From Pampus argenteus (Eukaryota; Chordata; Actinopteri; Scombriformes; Stromateidae): a stretch of DNA of 64,000 nucleotides. Location of the stretch: contig CM072875.1 in assembly GCA_036937835.1 (NCBI GenBank), positions 21,922,501 through 21,986,500 of the forward strand. The letters are read 5' to 3'. The notes under the pieces are model-generated. The model did not search any database. It was given only the letters and a program-made list of their open reading frames with translations, and had not been told where the DNA came from. The translations under genes were made by a program, and so were the position numbers. Positions 34,322 through 46,238 of this stretch are shown here, one piece after another. Position 1 is the first letter of the stretch. Each line of letters opens with the position of its first letter.

Positions 34322-37300
34322 CTGACGAGAGGAGGCGAGCCGTCCGGGTCGTGATGTTTCTTCTCGCCGTGAGTTTGTCCGCTGGTGGAGAGATGACTGC
34401 TTCAGGTTGCAGCTCGTCCACCACGGAGACGACCAGCACGGTGCGTTTACTGTCCTCTGTAGTCGACAAACAGCGAGCAGAGCAGAGCCAGAGACAACAC
34501 CTGGAGGCTCTGTTCAACAGGTGAGCTCCTCCTTTATTATTTATCTTTTTCTTGATGCCGTTAAAGGTTTTTTTGGGGAATGATCATGCTCGGGCTGCAA
34601 AAAATAATTATTTTATAGTATTGAATAAGTTTCCAATTATTTTTTCAATTAAGTCTATAAAATATTTTTTAGGATAAAAAAGCAGTGAAACTATATTTGT
34701 GTTGTGTATAAACACTGTTGATACAAAACCAAAGTTTGAAGACTGTTGAAGGTTTGTTATGTGAATATTTGTAATGTTTATGGTCTGAAAGTTTTATTAA
34801 TCTAACAGATATGGAGAAAACGGCAGCATCTCTCTGGCTGGTTTGAAGCGTCTCTTACAGAACGTGGGCTTGAATCGCATCAGGACTGTTATGGTGCAAC
34901 ATCATGAGCAACCAGGCCACCATGACCACTCCCACCACCATCACCACCACCACAAGGGCCACAATCACCACCACCATCTCCATGACGATGGCAACTCGCA
35001 TCACCAGAAACACGCTGAACCTTCGCAGCCTAGAAAGTCACCGAAGACCCTCGACGTCCCCAAAGAGCAGGACAGCGTGGCGGGGAAGAAAGCGGAGAAT
35101 ATGTACGACAAGAAGACCACAGTGGCGGCTCAGGAGGCCGGCACCACGGCGGCGTACGGCGCCCAGCTGATGGTGAAACCGGGCGAAGCTCAGAAGAGAC
35201 GGAACGGCGGCCCAGAACAAGCTGCAGGAGAGGAAGCTACTGCGGCCAGGCTGGTCACCGAAACACAGACACAGGCAGCTGCAGTCAGCCAGGAACACGA
35301 CCACACGCATGATCACGACCACACGCATGATCACGACCACACGCATGATCACGACCACACGCATGATCACGACCACACGCACGACCACACGCACGACCAC
35401 GACCACACGCACGACCACGACCAGGATCTCCTCCACAACCGGAGCCTGCCCAGCGCAGAGGTACGACATTGGCTCCTCGTTAGCAGCTGAGCACCATTTT
35501 TAACGATTATTTTCACTATCGATTAATTAACCATAAAACATCCAAACAAATACTGAGATGAGAATCAGGTTTATAAAAGGTTTGTTTTTTTATCCTCAGT
35601 GTCTGAACGCCTCCAGCATCCTCTCCTCTCATGGGATGTCTCAGGAGGAGGGCGTGGCCCTCGGTGACTTCGTCTTCCTCTGCCCCGCCCTCCTCCACCA
35701 GATTGACAGCGAAGCGTGCATCCTGCACGGAGACGCCGCTGAACACGGTAGGAAACGTCTGATCAAATCTTGATTTTTATTTCTGTTCTGACTAAAAGAG
35801 ATTTATTGATTTTATTTTACAGACATAATTAAAGTTAAATACATGTTTTGTTTGTTTTACCTCAAACACGCTTATGAACACGTGATAAAACAGGATTCAT
35901 TAAATGTGGTTCCTTTGTTGTTCTAGACCATAAACATCATAAACATGCTCATGGTCACCACGGTAACCACAACCACTCGGAGCATGACCACAGCGAGCGC
36001 GGTGGAGAAAGTGTCAGAAACATTACAATAGGTGAGACCTCAGATGACTGAATGAAAATAATAACGTCATTTAAAAACACAAATAAATAATAATAATAAA
36101 GTAAATAGTATAATAGATAAATAAAGTTTTTGCTTGACGTGTTGCAGCGTGGGTCGGCGGGTTCGTCTCCATCACCGTCATCAGCCTGCTCTCTCTGGCC
36201 GGCGTCGTCCTCATCCCGCTCATGAACAGAGTTTTCTTCAAGTTCCTCCTCAGCTTCCTGGTGGCGCTGGCCGTCGGCACGCTGAGCGGCGACGCCTTCT
36301 TGCATCTCATCCCACACGTGAGTCGTCCTGCATGTTTAACGTGTTTGTCAGACCTGTCGTGGACCGCCAAGCAGTCTCACTGAGATTAAGAACGTAGACA
36401 AGAACGCAGTTACATGAAAAACATCAGATAATGAAACTTTAAAATCTCCAAGACGGATGAAAGAAGTGCAGAGAAGATGAAACCAGTTCAGTCAGTTTTA
36501 GTGCGGTCATGACTAAACAAACAAAACCTGCATATTTTTTTATATTAAAGAGTCTTTTTGTCATGCTTCAGTCTCAGGGAGGACACCATCACCCCCACGA
36601 ATACTCCGGCATGAACGTGGAGGGACACCATCACCCCCACGATGAGCACGAGGAAAACCTGGACGCGGTGTGGAAAGGTCTGACGGCTCTGAGCGGCGTT
36701 TACGTCATGTTCCTCATCGAACACTTCCTGACGCTGGGAAAAATGTACAAGGACAAGAAACAAAAGGTCCGACTTTCATCAGTTTCTTTGAGACACCGTT
36801 GATATTAAATCTGAAGCCGTAGTAACAACTACATGTGTAAAAATCTTTCAAAAAAAGGAAAACCAACCATTCATTTGATTCTTCCGTGAGGTGTGTTTAT
36901 CTCCAGATACGAACATCATGAGGTTTAACGTTGTTGTTGTTGTTGTTGTTGTTGTTCCAGATCCAGAAGAAGTGGGATCAGAACGACAAAGCGGATCCAG
37001 AGAAGCAGCCGGCTCTGGAAGAAAACGACCTGAAGCCAACTGAAGGTGAGACTAAACACAGTTTACAACATTAAATGAAGTCTTTTATGTTTGAGGTGTT
37101 TCATGTGTTTTCTGTCTTAAATAAAACACTCGGCTTTTTCTTCCACCTGAAGGTTCTCGTTGATTTTAGTTTTTATGTTTTGCAAATATTGTGGAGATTT
37201 CTTGAATGTGTGTAAATCACATTTTCCTGTTTGGTCTCGTTTATCTTCTTTGTCGAGAATAAACATATTGTTGTTGTCTTTGTGCAGACGTGGAAACTAA

Positions 37301-39304
37301 CGGCGCCGGCACGTTTGGTGACCTCTCGAGCAACCTGCACGGCAGCGTGGCGGAGGAGGAGCAGGTGATGCTGGCGCCGCAGCTGTCGGGCGTCTCGCCG
37401 CAGGGTTACGGCCGAGCGGCGGGCACCGCCGCTTACGACGACGAGGACTGCGAGAACAAATGCCACTCCCACTTCCACGACACGGTGGGCCAGGCCGACA
37501 GCATGCATCACCATCACCACGACTACCACCACATCCTGCACCACCACCACTCCCAGAACCACCACCCACACAGCCACTCCCACTCCTACTCAGAGCAGCA
37601 CTTCCAGCAGGCCGGCGTGGCCACGCTCGCCTGGATGGTCATCATGGGAGACGGGCTGCACAACTTCAGCGACGGCCTGGCGATCGGTGAGATGAGATAA
37701 AGACGCGCTTCCTGGCTGCTGGATTCAAAGATTAAATGTTTCAATAATAATCTGTTTGCATTTTCTGTTGTTACAATTAAACTGGACATTTTAAATAATT
37801 TCAATATTATATTTAAACTATTATATTATTATAAGTACTCACGTTACACTAATATTATTATACATGTAAATGCTGCACTATGTTCACCTGCTGGTCTACA
37901 GTATCTGTGTCTGTAGCTGGTTATAAGAGCTGAGAGTGAACCAGAACAGTGAAGTTTCAGCCAGACAGACTCGTCAGATGTTTGTAGTATTGATGGTGCG
38001 TTTTATGTTGTTCTGCAGGAGCTGCCTTCACTGAGGGTCTGTCCAGTGGTCTCAGCACGTCTGTGGCTGTTTTCTGTCACGAGCTGCCTCATGAGTTGGG
38101 TAAGATCTCAGTCTGAAAGCTGCACGTTTCTGCCACTCGCAGTATTTGGTAAAAATGTAATTAATTATTCACGATAAACAATCATCATACGAAAGTCATT
38201 TCAAACCGCTGGACTTCCCAGGTGACTTCGCGGTGCTCTTGAAGGCCGGTATGACGGTGCGTCAGGCCATTCTCTACAACGTGCTGTCGGCCCTGATGGC
38301 CTACCTGGGCATGGTGACGGGCATCTTGATTGGACACTACGCGGAGAACATCTCCATGTGGATATTCGCCCTCACGGCGGGACTCTTCATGTACGTCGCT
38401 CTGGTGGACATGGTGAGTCAGCGTTACGTCTCGTGCACCTGAACACACCGCAGACTGTACAGCCGAACACTAACGTGCACGTTTGTTCTGCAGCAGCATC
38501 ACAGGAAATACTTTAAGCAGTGTTCAAAGCCAAAACTTATAATAAGGTTGAGATTTCATATTTAGCAAGTCAAGTAGAGAAAGGCCTCACTGTTCCCTCA
38601 GCTGCTTCCCTCTGAGTCAGGAGAAATGAACGTGCTTGTTTTCATGCAGTCAACAGCATCTGTTCTCTGGTACAGCAGCGGCCTTCACAACCAGATGGAC
38701 TCTTCTCACACCGACAGCTTTATATAAACTGAGCAAACAGCACAGGTGAGCTGTCGCAATCAGCTGCTGCCTGGAAAACACTGCGCACCACACGGATGTA
38801 TAAAACATCATTTAATAATTCAACAAAGTCAGTTACACGTCAAACACAAGTGTCGAAAACAAACCAATGAAACAATAACTTTTCAATAACAGTTCTGCCC
38901 CCAAACAGGCTGTGAGCCTCCTCCGCAGCCCCGTGTGATCAGCTCTTCAGCCAATCAGGAGAGACGCTCTGTGAACACCAGGAAGCACACTGACTGGAAC
39001 ATTGTTTTATCAGTTTAATGTTTAACTGTAACTGAACATTTCTCATAATTGCAGGTCAGGTGTGAAGCTGCAACAATTAGTTGATTAATTGATTAGTTGT
39101 CCCTGTTTATCAGTTAATGGTTTGGAGTTGTCTCCTTCCTTTTCCCGCCAGGTGCCGGAGATGTTGCACAACGACGCTGGAGACCACGGCTTCAGCCACT
39201 GCGGCTTCTTCCTGCTGCAGAACGCCGGCATCCTGCTGGGCTTCTGCATAATGCTGCTAATCGCCATTTTTGAGCACAAAATCCAGCTGAACCTGGGATA
39301 CTGA
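34285..39304 (+). CDS. slc39a6: Zinc transporter ZIP6 (SLC39A6, LIV-1 family)
   Basis: Zinc importer of the plasma membrane, LIV-1 subfamily. Coding exons: 34285-34520, 34809-35460, 35600-35747, 35927-36031, 36148-36317, 36572-36766, 36961-37045, 37288-37686, 38019-38099, 38222-38412, 39152-39304; all junctions are GT-AG and in frame. Starting at the last ATG of a Met run (34318) the product is 793 residues; from 34285 it is 804 (human ZIP6 is about 755). In order it shows a signal peptide (VVMFLLAVSLSAGG), a LIV-1 N-terminal helix pair (LFNRYGENGSISLAGL), two His-rich ectodomain stretches including (HDHTHD)n, the CPALLHQID motif, TM1-3 (SLLSLAGVVLIPL, FKFLLSFLVALAVGTLSGDA), a long His-rich cytosolic loop (CENKCHSHFHDT), and the metal-site helices HNFSDG and HELPHELGD. 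It ends GILLGFCIMLLIAIFEHKIQ. The close ZIP10 paralogue fits less well (it has PIINQGCFKFLLTFL and GTMSGDA). Confidence 0.96.
36931..36957 (+). repeat. slc39a6: (GTT)n at the slc39a6 exon 8 splice acceptor
   Basis: Nine GTT triplets lie directly before TTCCAG (acceptor at 36959-36960), occupying the usual position of the polypyrimidine tract. Confidence 0.9.
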
Positions 39305-40903
39305 AGCAGATGTTCGATCCCGAGCTCCGCCTGCATTCCAGCGTCTCTGTCAGAAGTGTAGCGTGTTTTTTATTTCTTGTTCTAGACAGCCAGAGCTCGA
39401 TTTTAGTTTATATTGTCATCTCGGTTGTTGTAGCTGAAACAGAAAGGTTCAAATATCTGCTGGTCAATCGGAGATTTAGTGCTAGTTTAACTAACAAAGT
39501 TGTTTTTTTACGTTTTCTTGGACTGCAGCGTTTCTTCGCGTGTCAACAAACTTCCCCCGTCGACATTTGCTCTTAACGTCTTCGTGAGTTAGCAGCTGAT
39601 CTCTACGATAACTCCAACTCCGTATCTGTCTGGTTTTTAATTTATCTGGATGTGTTTCTGCTGCTGAGTCGAACCGCGTCAGTATTACAGTAGATACCAA
39701 AGTGCCATAACTGTCCAACACTGTGTGGTAACTAAACATTTACACCTAATCCACAGTTATTCTCCACATGCTACATTATCATAATTGTTTTGGTTATTTA
39801 GCCTCGTTCATTGATACAATAGAGAACCTCTGACAGTATAAAGCCTCCACAGTGACCACGGAGATGATGCTCTGATCATAGTTATTAATGATTATTATGT
39901 AGAATGACTAAAATGACTGAAAGGATTTGTTGATTATCTGCAGTAGTTTCAGCTCCATGTTGTAAATCTTACTGGATGAACCACGTTTGGATCATCGAGC
40001 TCATAAATATCTGAAACATGGAAAGTTGTTAAATCCGTCCGTATTAAATAAACTCCAGTTCATCCAGATGAAGGAAAAAATGAAGACTCAAAAATAAAAA
40101 CATAGAATCACAGTTACACTTCAATGCTTTGATCACTAATCTAATAATCAATAGAAATGTTTAGTTAGACGAGCAGCGTCAGACCTGACGTAGATATTAG
40201 TGGTGCTTTCAGGTGCTTTCAGGTGCTGGGAATTCATTGGGTTTGTCTGTTTCAACATGTTTAAGTCACTTTAGTTTCTGCTCCAGAACGTGATGAGCTG
40301 TTATTTAAACCATAAAACACGATACTAGATATGTAAAAATATAAACACGAGACTCTCAGGAGATCCTTGAGAACATGAAAAACTAAAGAAAAGTGTATTT
40401 TTCAGTTTAATTTATTTTTTATTGTATTGTTGCAGCTTTAAGAAGCGTCTCTGTTACAAAATGACTCCTGTTCAGTTTGAATGTTGGTTTTGACGCCGGC
40501 AGCAACGTGTCGGTGTAGAAAAGTTCAACATTTGATGCTTTTATGTTTTCTTGTCTCTTTTTTTTTTTAAAGATTTCTGATATTTAGGTCAAACAAACTT
40601 CTGTCAGAAAACTACAAAAAGCAAATTGAATCCAGATCTAAACTTCACTGTGTATATTTCATGTACAATATTATACTATACGTATATATTTATGTACAAT
40701 ACGTATATATTTATGTACTATACTGTGCTGTAAGTATGTTTCATTTGTAGTTTCACTCTGTGCTGTTTGTTGTGATTCAACACAAACCAGAAGAAGAAGA
40801 AGAAGAAGTTGATGAGTGGAAATAATGTGATGAATCTAAAAAGGAGGGAAATTATTCTTTCATGTGTTTGTCTAAAACAAAAAGTGTTTATGAAGGTGGA
40901 TAA

Positions 40904-40936
<33 letters not shown>

Positions 40937-41436
40937 GGCTCCGTAGTGAAAACTCAACAGTTCATGAAGTTGGTTTGTTTTTTATTGAAGTTGCTGAGTT
41001 GCTGATTTGAGCCGCTGGTCGACTTGTCGGCTGCAGTTTGTGGTTGTTAAACTAACATCACACAATATTTCATCTTAATTAAGAAAATTACAACAGAAGG
41101 ATGAAGGTGATGAACCCAAAAGTGTAAAAAAATACTGCTTTGTTTGTGTTTATGAAGGTGTTTTGTTGTCACTACCAGAACATGAGTCATTCACAGCAAC
41201 CAGCCTCGAACCTTCACCTTCACCAACACCCAGCTACCTGCTCGGCGGTTCATACTAACGTAAACCATCAACCATCGAGTCGAAACCTTGAACAGTTTCC
41301 AAAAGAAAGAAAATTGAACAAAGTGATATTTTGCTAGTTTGAACCGGTGTTTCTGTTATTTTGTCCGTGTCCTTCAGGCAGCTTTCATGTTGACTCCTTC
41401 GGCTCTCTGACATTCCTGAACACAAATAAACTTCGT
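39305..41436 (+). other. slc39a6: slc39a6 3' UTR (probable)
   Basis: No other gene is visible between the slc39a6 stop codon and the convergent il20rb gene. Candidate poly(A) signals AATAAA are at 40047-40052 and 41425-41430, implying a 3' UTR of about 0.75 or 2.1 kb. An (ATA)n tract lies at 40906-40935. The open frames inside are not convincing proteins. Confidence 0.5.
41425..41430 (+). terminator. slc39a6: Candidate distal poly(A) signal of slc39a6
   Basis: AATAAA located about 0.5 kb before the il20rb stop codon on the other strand. The choice between this and the proximal AATAAA at 40047 needs transcript data. Confidence 0.4.
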
Positions 41437-41772
41437 CACCTTCCCAGAATTCATCCTGAACCTCTTGTTGTGTTTTTGCCCGGATGATGATGATGAGATC
41501 AGAAACGAAACCAGAATATCATTTATGTCTTTATCTGAGTCAGTTTAAGAGTTAATCACCATCATTGATCAGCCAGGTGTCCGTATGAACAGTGGCTGTA
41601 ATCATTGATCCTACTGGCTGCTGTAGATAAACATGCTGTGTACTCAATTATATTTTACTGTCATAAAGCGTCTGGCTGAATTATTGATTGTTTATGTGAT
41701 TATTGATTAATTTTCTCTGAAATTTGTGAATCCTTTTGATGACTTATTACATTGATGTGTATTGAATTACAT

Positions 41773-41778
41773 TTTAAT
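41773..41778 (-). terminator. il20rb: Candidate poly(A) signal of il20rb
   Basis: ATTAAA on the minus strand, about 160 bp beyond the il20rb stop codon. No canonical AATAAA is seen on that strand between the stop and 41525. Confidence 0.35.
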
Positions 41779-41936
41779 GTCTCAGAAACACTGCTACTAT
41801 GGGTACATATTTACATATAATACATTATATAATATATATATTAACATATTTACATATAATACATTATATTTACTACATCCGTGGTTCATGTGTGACGTCG
41901 CATCTTTATGAAAAAAGATCTCCACAAATTCAGTTT

Positions 41937-44423
41937 TTACTCCACAAAATCCACGATGTCCTGTTGAGTACTTCGGTCTTCCAGGTGTGCCGTCACCATG
42001 GTGATCTGCTCACAAAGCTCCGCCTCCTGAATGCTCATCAGGATATGAATGTCCCAATCAGGTCGCTGCAGAGGAAACAGTATTATGATTATTGTTTTAA
42101 TAATCCTAAAATATACAAGAATACGTTTAGTAAGGCGTCGATTTAAGATGCCAGATGTTTGGGAAAATTATGTTTTTCCACATTACAATAAAAACTAATG
42201 TGGAGAAACAATAAAACAGAATATTAAATCATCAGTATTAAATGATGTAAAACATGTATAAAATAAACTCAAACTGATTCCAGATTTAAGAAGGTTTTCC
42301 TTCACTTGACACTCATTAAACCGTAAAGTTTCTTTCTTCTTCTACTGATCTGTATTTTGTATTTATGTATTTATAACGGATGAGACTGACCAGTGAGCGA
42401 GGCAGTGATTCTTTATGGAAGTATGTCCGGCAGGCATCTGGATGGCAGTGAATGATGGACAAGAACACAGCAAACAGTAGACCTGCCACGAGGAAGACGG
42501 TGGCGGTCACAGAGATGTGCATCTTCCACGCAGCGTCTGGACCTGGCAGCAGGTGGTTTAGATTAGAGGTTACATGATTTTATTAGGACACTTTCAAAAG
42601 GATTTTAAAAGTAAAATGTGTTTGTGTCATTCAGGAACCATTTAGGAAAGTAAGAAGATGTGAAAGTGAGGAAAGTCTTGTAAAGAGTGGCTATGATCAG
42701 AGGACGTTGTGGAGTGAAGATGTTTCTGTACCTGCGATAGACACACAGTGAGTGTCGGTGCTGCTGCTGTGAGGCAGAGAGTCCAGGACCAGCTGAGCTC
42801 TGACGCAGTACTCTGCTCCGTCCTCCAGGGCGGCGACATGCAGCGGCATCTGTTCAGCTGGCATCATGTAGACATCAGGCTGAGGAGGAGGGGAGAAAAA
42901 GGAGAAACAAAACAAAGGGGAATAAAGATAAGGAGTAGCGCAAATAAAGATTAGGAGAAAACAGAAGTAAATAAAGTGTCTGAAGAAAGTCAAAGTTAAC
43001 CTCTGACCTGTCGCTCGTCACCTCTCCTCCACACCGTCACGCTGACGGCAGCAGTGAGAGGAAGCTTCTCGAAAGACACCTGAAGAGCGTCACCTGTCAC
43101 CGTCACCATCATCTCCGGCACTGTCAGGACCGCTGCGGCACAAGATTCATTTATTCATATAAAAACTGCTCAAGAAGAGGAAGACGTCTCCAACACAGGA
43201 CCAGTTATTCATAATAATTTAAATTAATAAGGTTTTTAATACACATCATCATCAGCAGTCTGTGTCTTACTGTCTCTCCGGTTGAAGGGTCGGCTGAGTC
43301 GGGTCCAGGGCGACAGCTGCGAGCCGCACTGCGCTCTGACCCGGACGCTGTAGTCGGAGTCTGAGCCCAGGTCAAAGGTCAGGTCGCAGTGAGTGTGGCG
43401 GGTCTGCTGGCACTCAGGAGCGTCCACCCAGCTGCCGTTCAGGACCGTCAGCTCAAACTCCCTGAAGGACACAGAGACCATCTGCTTTCTAAAACATTGT
43501 TTATATTAGATCTTTTTATATTTTATATTTATAATATAGATTTAATTCAGTGGAGTCGAAACTACGTCTCCGCCCACGCTACATGCTGAAGTGGCTCCAG
43601 TGACTCAGAGTGTCTCTGACAGCAAAGTAAGGAAGTCTAAACCTGGAGGATGATGTGATGTTTTATTTACTCCTCTCACCCCTGGAACTGGACGGAGTAG
43701 AGCACTGTTGAGTTGCAGGGAGCCAGCAGGGGGCGCCACGTCAGTGTGTGTCTCATGTCAACGGACTCCATGGAGACGCTGCTGGGCGCCGGAAGCATCC
43801 GAACATCTGTTGACACACTGAGCTCATATTTAAATGCTCAGACATCAGCTGACAGAGAGTCCTGCCCAGCGGTTTACGCCTTGTGCTCAACATTTATGTC
43901 CCAGAGATATTTAATTCATCCACTGCTGAACTGTAGAGTAACATTTGAACACCGTGACAACGTCAAGATACGATGCTAGTTAGCTTGATACAACAGAGAG
44001 TAGGACTCTTTCTTCAGAAGCTGTTTTGCTGATTTCAATTAATAATATTTTGTAAGCAGGCTGGTATGAAATGTGCATATAGAGGATGCTCTGGGTCCAT
44101 TTAAAGAGAGATGGTGAGAATCAGGAGAGGACGACATCATAGAGAAAAGGCCCTGTGACTTCATGTCTCCACCCTGCACACACAAACCAGTTTGTTGTTC
44201 TGTTTTATGAGTCACACACTCAGTGTTACTCAGTGTAACATATTTGCATAATAGCAACACAAAAGAAAGCAAAGTTAGGAGTTAAAAGAGGTAAAAAAGC
44301 TTCAGAGTTGGTGATAATTATCTGTTAAATGGTCGAAAACTCACAGTTTGTGAAGTCCAGCAGGACCAACGTCATCATCAGTGGCAGCAGACTCACAGTT
44401 CGTCTCATTACAGGAGAGTTCAT
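41937..44423 (-). CDS. il20rb: Interleukin-20 receptor subunit beta (class II cytokine receptor, CRFB16-like)
   Basis: Cell-surface receptor chain; in mammals IL20RB pairs with IL20RA or IL22RA1 to bind IL-19/20/24 and signal through JAK-STAT. Seven exons on the minus strand: 44423-44345, 43806-43680, 43461-43271, 43132-43008, 42879-42732, 42542-42391, 42065-41937. They are all GT-AG and sum to 951 bp, giving 316 residues (human IL20RB 311). A signal peptide (RRTVSLLPLMMTLVLLD) precedes fibronectin-III domain 1. That domain has RMLPAPSSVSMESVDMRHTL, YSVQFQGEFEL and RVRAQCGSQLSPWTRL ending PFNRRD, each strikingly like human IL20RB (LPAPQNLSV, YSVEYQGEYE, RVRATLGSQTSAWS, PFNRN). Domain 2 ends EYCVRAQLVLDSLPHSSSTD with the paired Cys. 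The transmembrane segment is SVTATVFLVAGLLFAVFLSI, followed by a tail of only about 60 residues, as expected for the short-chain partner. The start could alternatively be the Met at 44408. Confidence 0.93.
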
Positions 44424-44703
44424 CTCCAGAGCGAAGGAGTAGTAAATGTCATCAGGCCCATCAGTGAGCTGCAGATAAACTGATCCAAGATGAAATATAT
44501 GATCCAGAAAACTGTTGAGACACAACAGAAACCTGGATGTCCCTTCAGATGCTGCACACGGTTCACATCCTTCAGCTCATCCAAGAGGGGAATAAAAACT
44601 TTAAATCCACTTGTACCATCATCCTGAGTCTGAACTTCCTGTCTGACTGTAGTTCACCCTCTGAGCTGTATGTGCAAACAAAAGCAGTTTCACTCCTTAT
44701 AAA

Positions 44704-45720
44704 CAGAAGCCATGTGAGAGAAAAGCTGTGTGTCGAGATGCTGCAGCAGGAATCTGGTCTGACGTGTTGTCACCTCTCTGAGGGGAACTGTCACTGCTAA
44801 TTTACAGGTTCAACTCATAACACACCTGACGGGGAAAAAGCAGGTAAAGATCACTATTTGGTGGAGCTGTTAACAACTCATAGACATCTGAAATGTGACC
44901 CGACTACACACTGCTTTTAGTAAGACGTCAACAGACTAAAAGGTTGAAACCACTGGTTTCATCTTTAACAATGTGTTGGATTTTAAAAGCTTCTTATATT
45001 ATCCATTGAGTCAAATCTGCATCTGAACAGTAACTAAAGCTGTCAGATAAATGTAGTGGAGTAGAAAGTACTAGATGTACCTCTGACATGTAGAAAGTAC
45101 TAGATTTACCTCTGACATGTAGAAAGTACTAGATTTACCTCTGACATGTAGAAAGTACTAGATGTACCTCTGACATGTAGAAAGTACTAGATTTACCTCT
45201 GACAGGTAGAAAGTACTAGATTTACCTCTGACAGGTAGAAAGTACTAGATGTACCTCTGACATGTAGAAAGTACTAGATGTACCTCTGACATGTAGAAAG
45301 TACTAGATGTACCTCTGACATGTAGAAAGTACTAGATTTACCTCTGACATGTAGAAAGTACTAGATTTACCTCTGACATGTAGAAAGTACTAGATGTACC
45401 TCTGACATGTAGAAAGTACTAGATTTACCTCTGACAGGTAGAAAGTACTAGATTTACCTCTGACAGGTAGAAAGTACTAGATGTACCTCTGACATGTAGA
45501 AAGTACTAGATGTACCTCTGACATGTAGAAAGTACTAGATGTACCTCTGACATGTAGAAAGTACTAGATTTACCTCTGACATGTAGAAAGTACTAGATTT
45601 ACCTCTGACATGCAGTAAAGAGGAAGTATGAAGTAGTATCACATGGAAATACTCAAGAAAGTACAAGTACCTCAACATAAGTAAGTACAGTAGTTGAATA
45701 AATGTACTTGGTCACATTTT
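44704..45720 (-). repeat. Dispersed element family 4, left copy with expanded array
   Basis: It matches 54395-56012 in inverted orientation with very high identity outside the array. Shared flanks include CAGAAGCCATGTGAGAGAAA, GGGGAACTGTCACTGCTAAT, AACCACTGGTTTCATCTTTA and TCAGATAAATGTAGTGGAGT. It lacks about 360 bp present in the right copy between CACACCTGACG and AGGTAAA. It begins only about 280 bp upstream of the il20rb start codon. Confidence 0.85.
45057..45612. repeat. 29-bp minisatellite, 19 units, with 8-unit higher-order period
   Basis: The unit begins TAGAAAGTACTAGATGTACC and ends TCTGACATG. Variants (GATGT or GATTT; CATG or CAGG) recur in the same order every eight units, so units 1-11 match units 9-19. 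This gives a 232-bp higher-order repeat. Confidence 0.93.
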
Positions 45721-46043
45721 ACAACTGAGCAAAGTGTCTGAAAACCAAACACCCGACATCAGTGTAATTAAAGTTTATTTTGAATCATTGTACAAGCGAC
45801 TCAGTTATCGAACAACCGCTGTGAGTTGACAGATGATGTAAACATTTATCATTCAACAAGCAAACAAACAATATGAGGATAAAATAAATAAACATTTATC
45901 AAGACTACGATAATTGATTCATGTTTCAGCTTCACTGAGAAGAAACGACGTGAAGTTTCAGACTTCGGACTCTCATGATGATCAAACATTAACTGTCACC
46001 AGCCATAAAGTTATAAAACAGAACAACTCACACAAGCTGCTCA

Positions 46044-46238
46044 CACACACACGACACACTGCTGCACACACACACACGACACACTGCTGCACACACACAC
46101 ACGACACACTGCTGCACACACACACACACACGACACACTGCTGCACACACACACACACACGACACACTGCTGCACACACACACACGACACACTGCTGCAC
46201 ACACACACACGACACACTGCTGCACACACACACACACG
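46044..46238. repeat. Compound (CA)n array with CGACACACTGCTG punctuation
   Basis: CA runs of variable length separated by CGACACACTGCTGCA, repeating about seven times with a period of 27-32 bp. It produces long Cys/Val-rich minus-strand frames that are artefacts. Confidence 0.92.
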
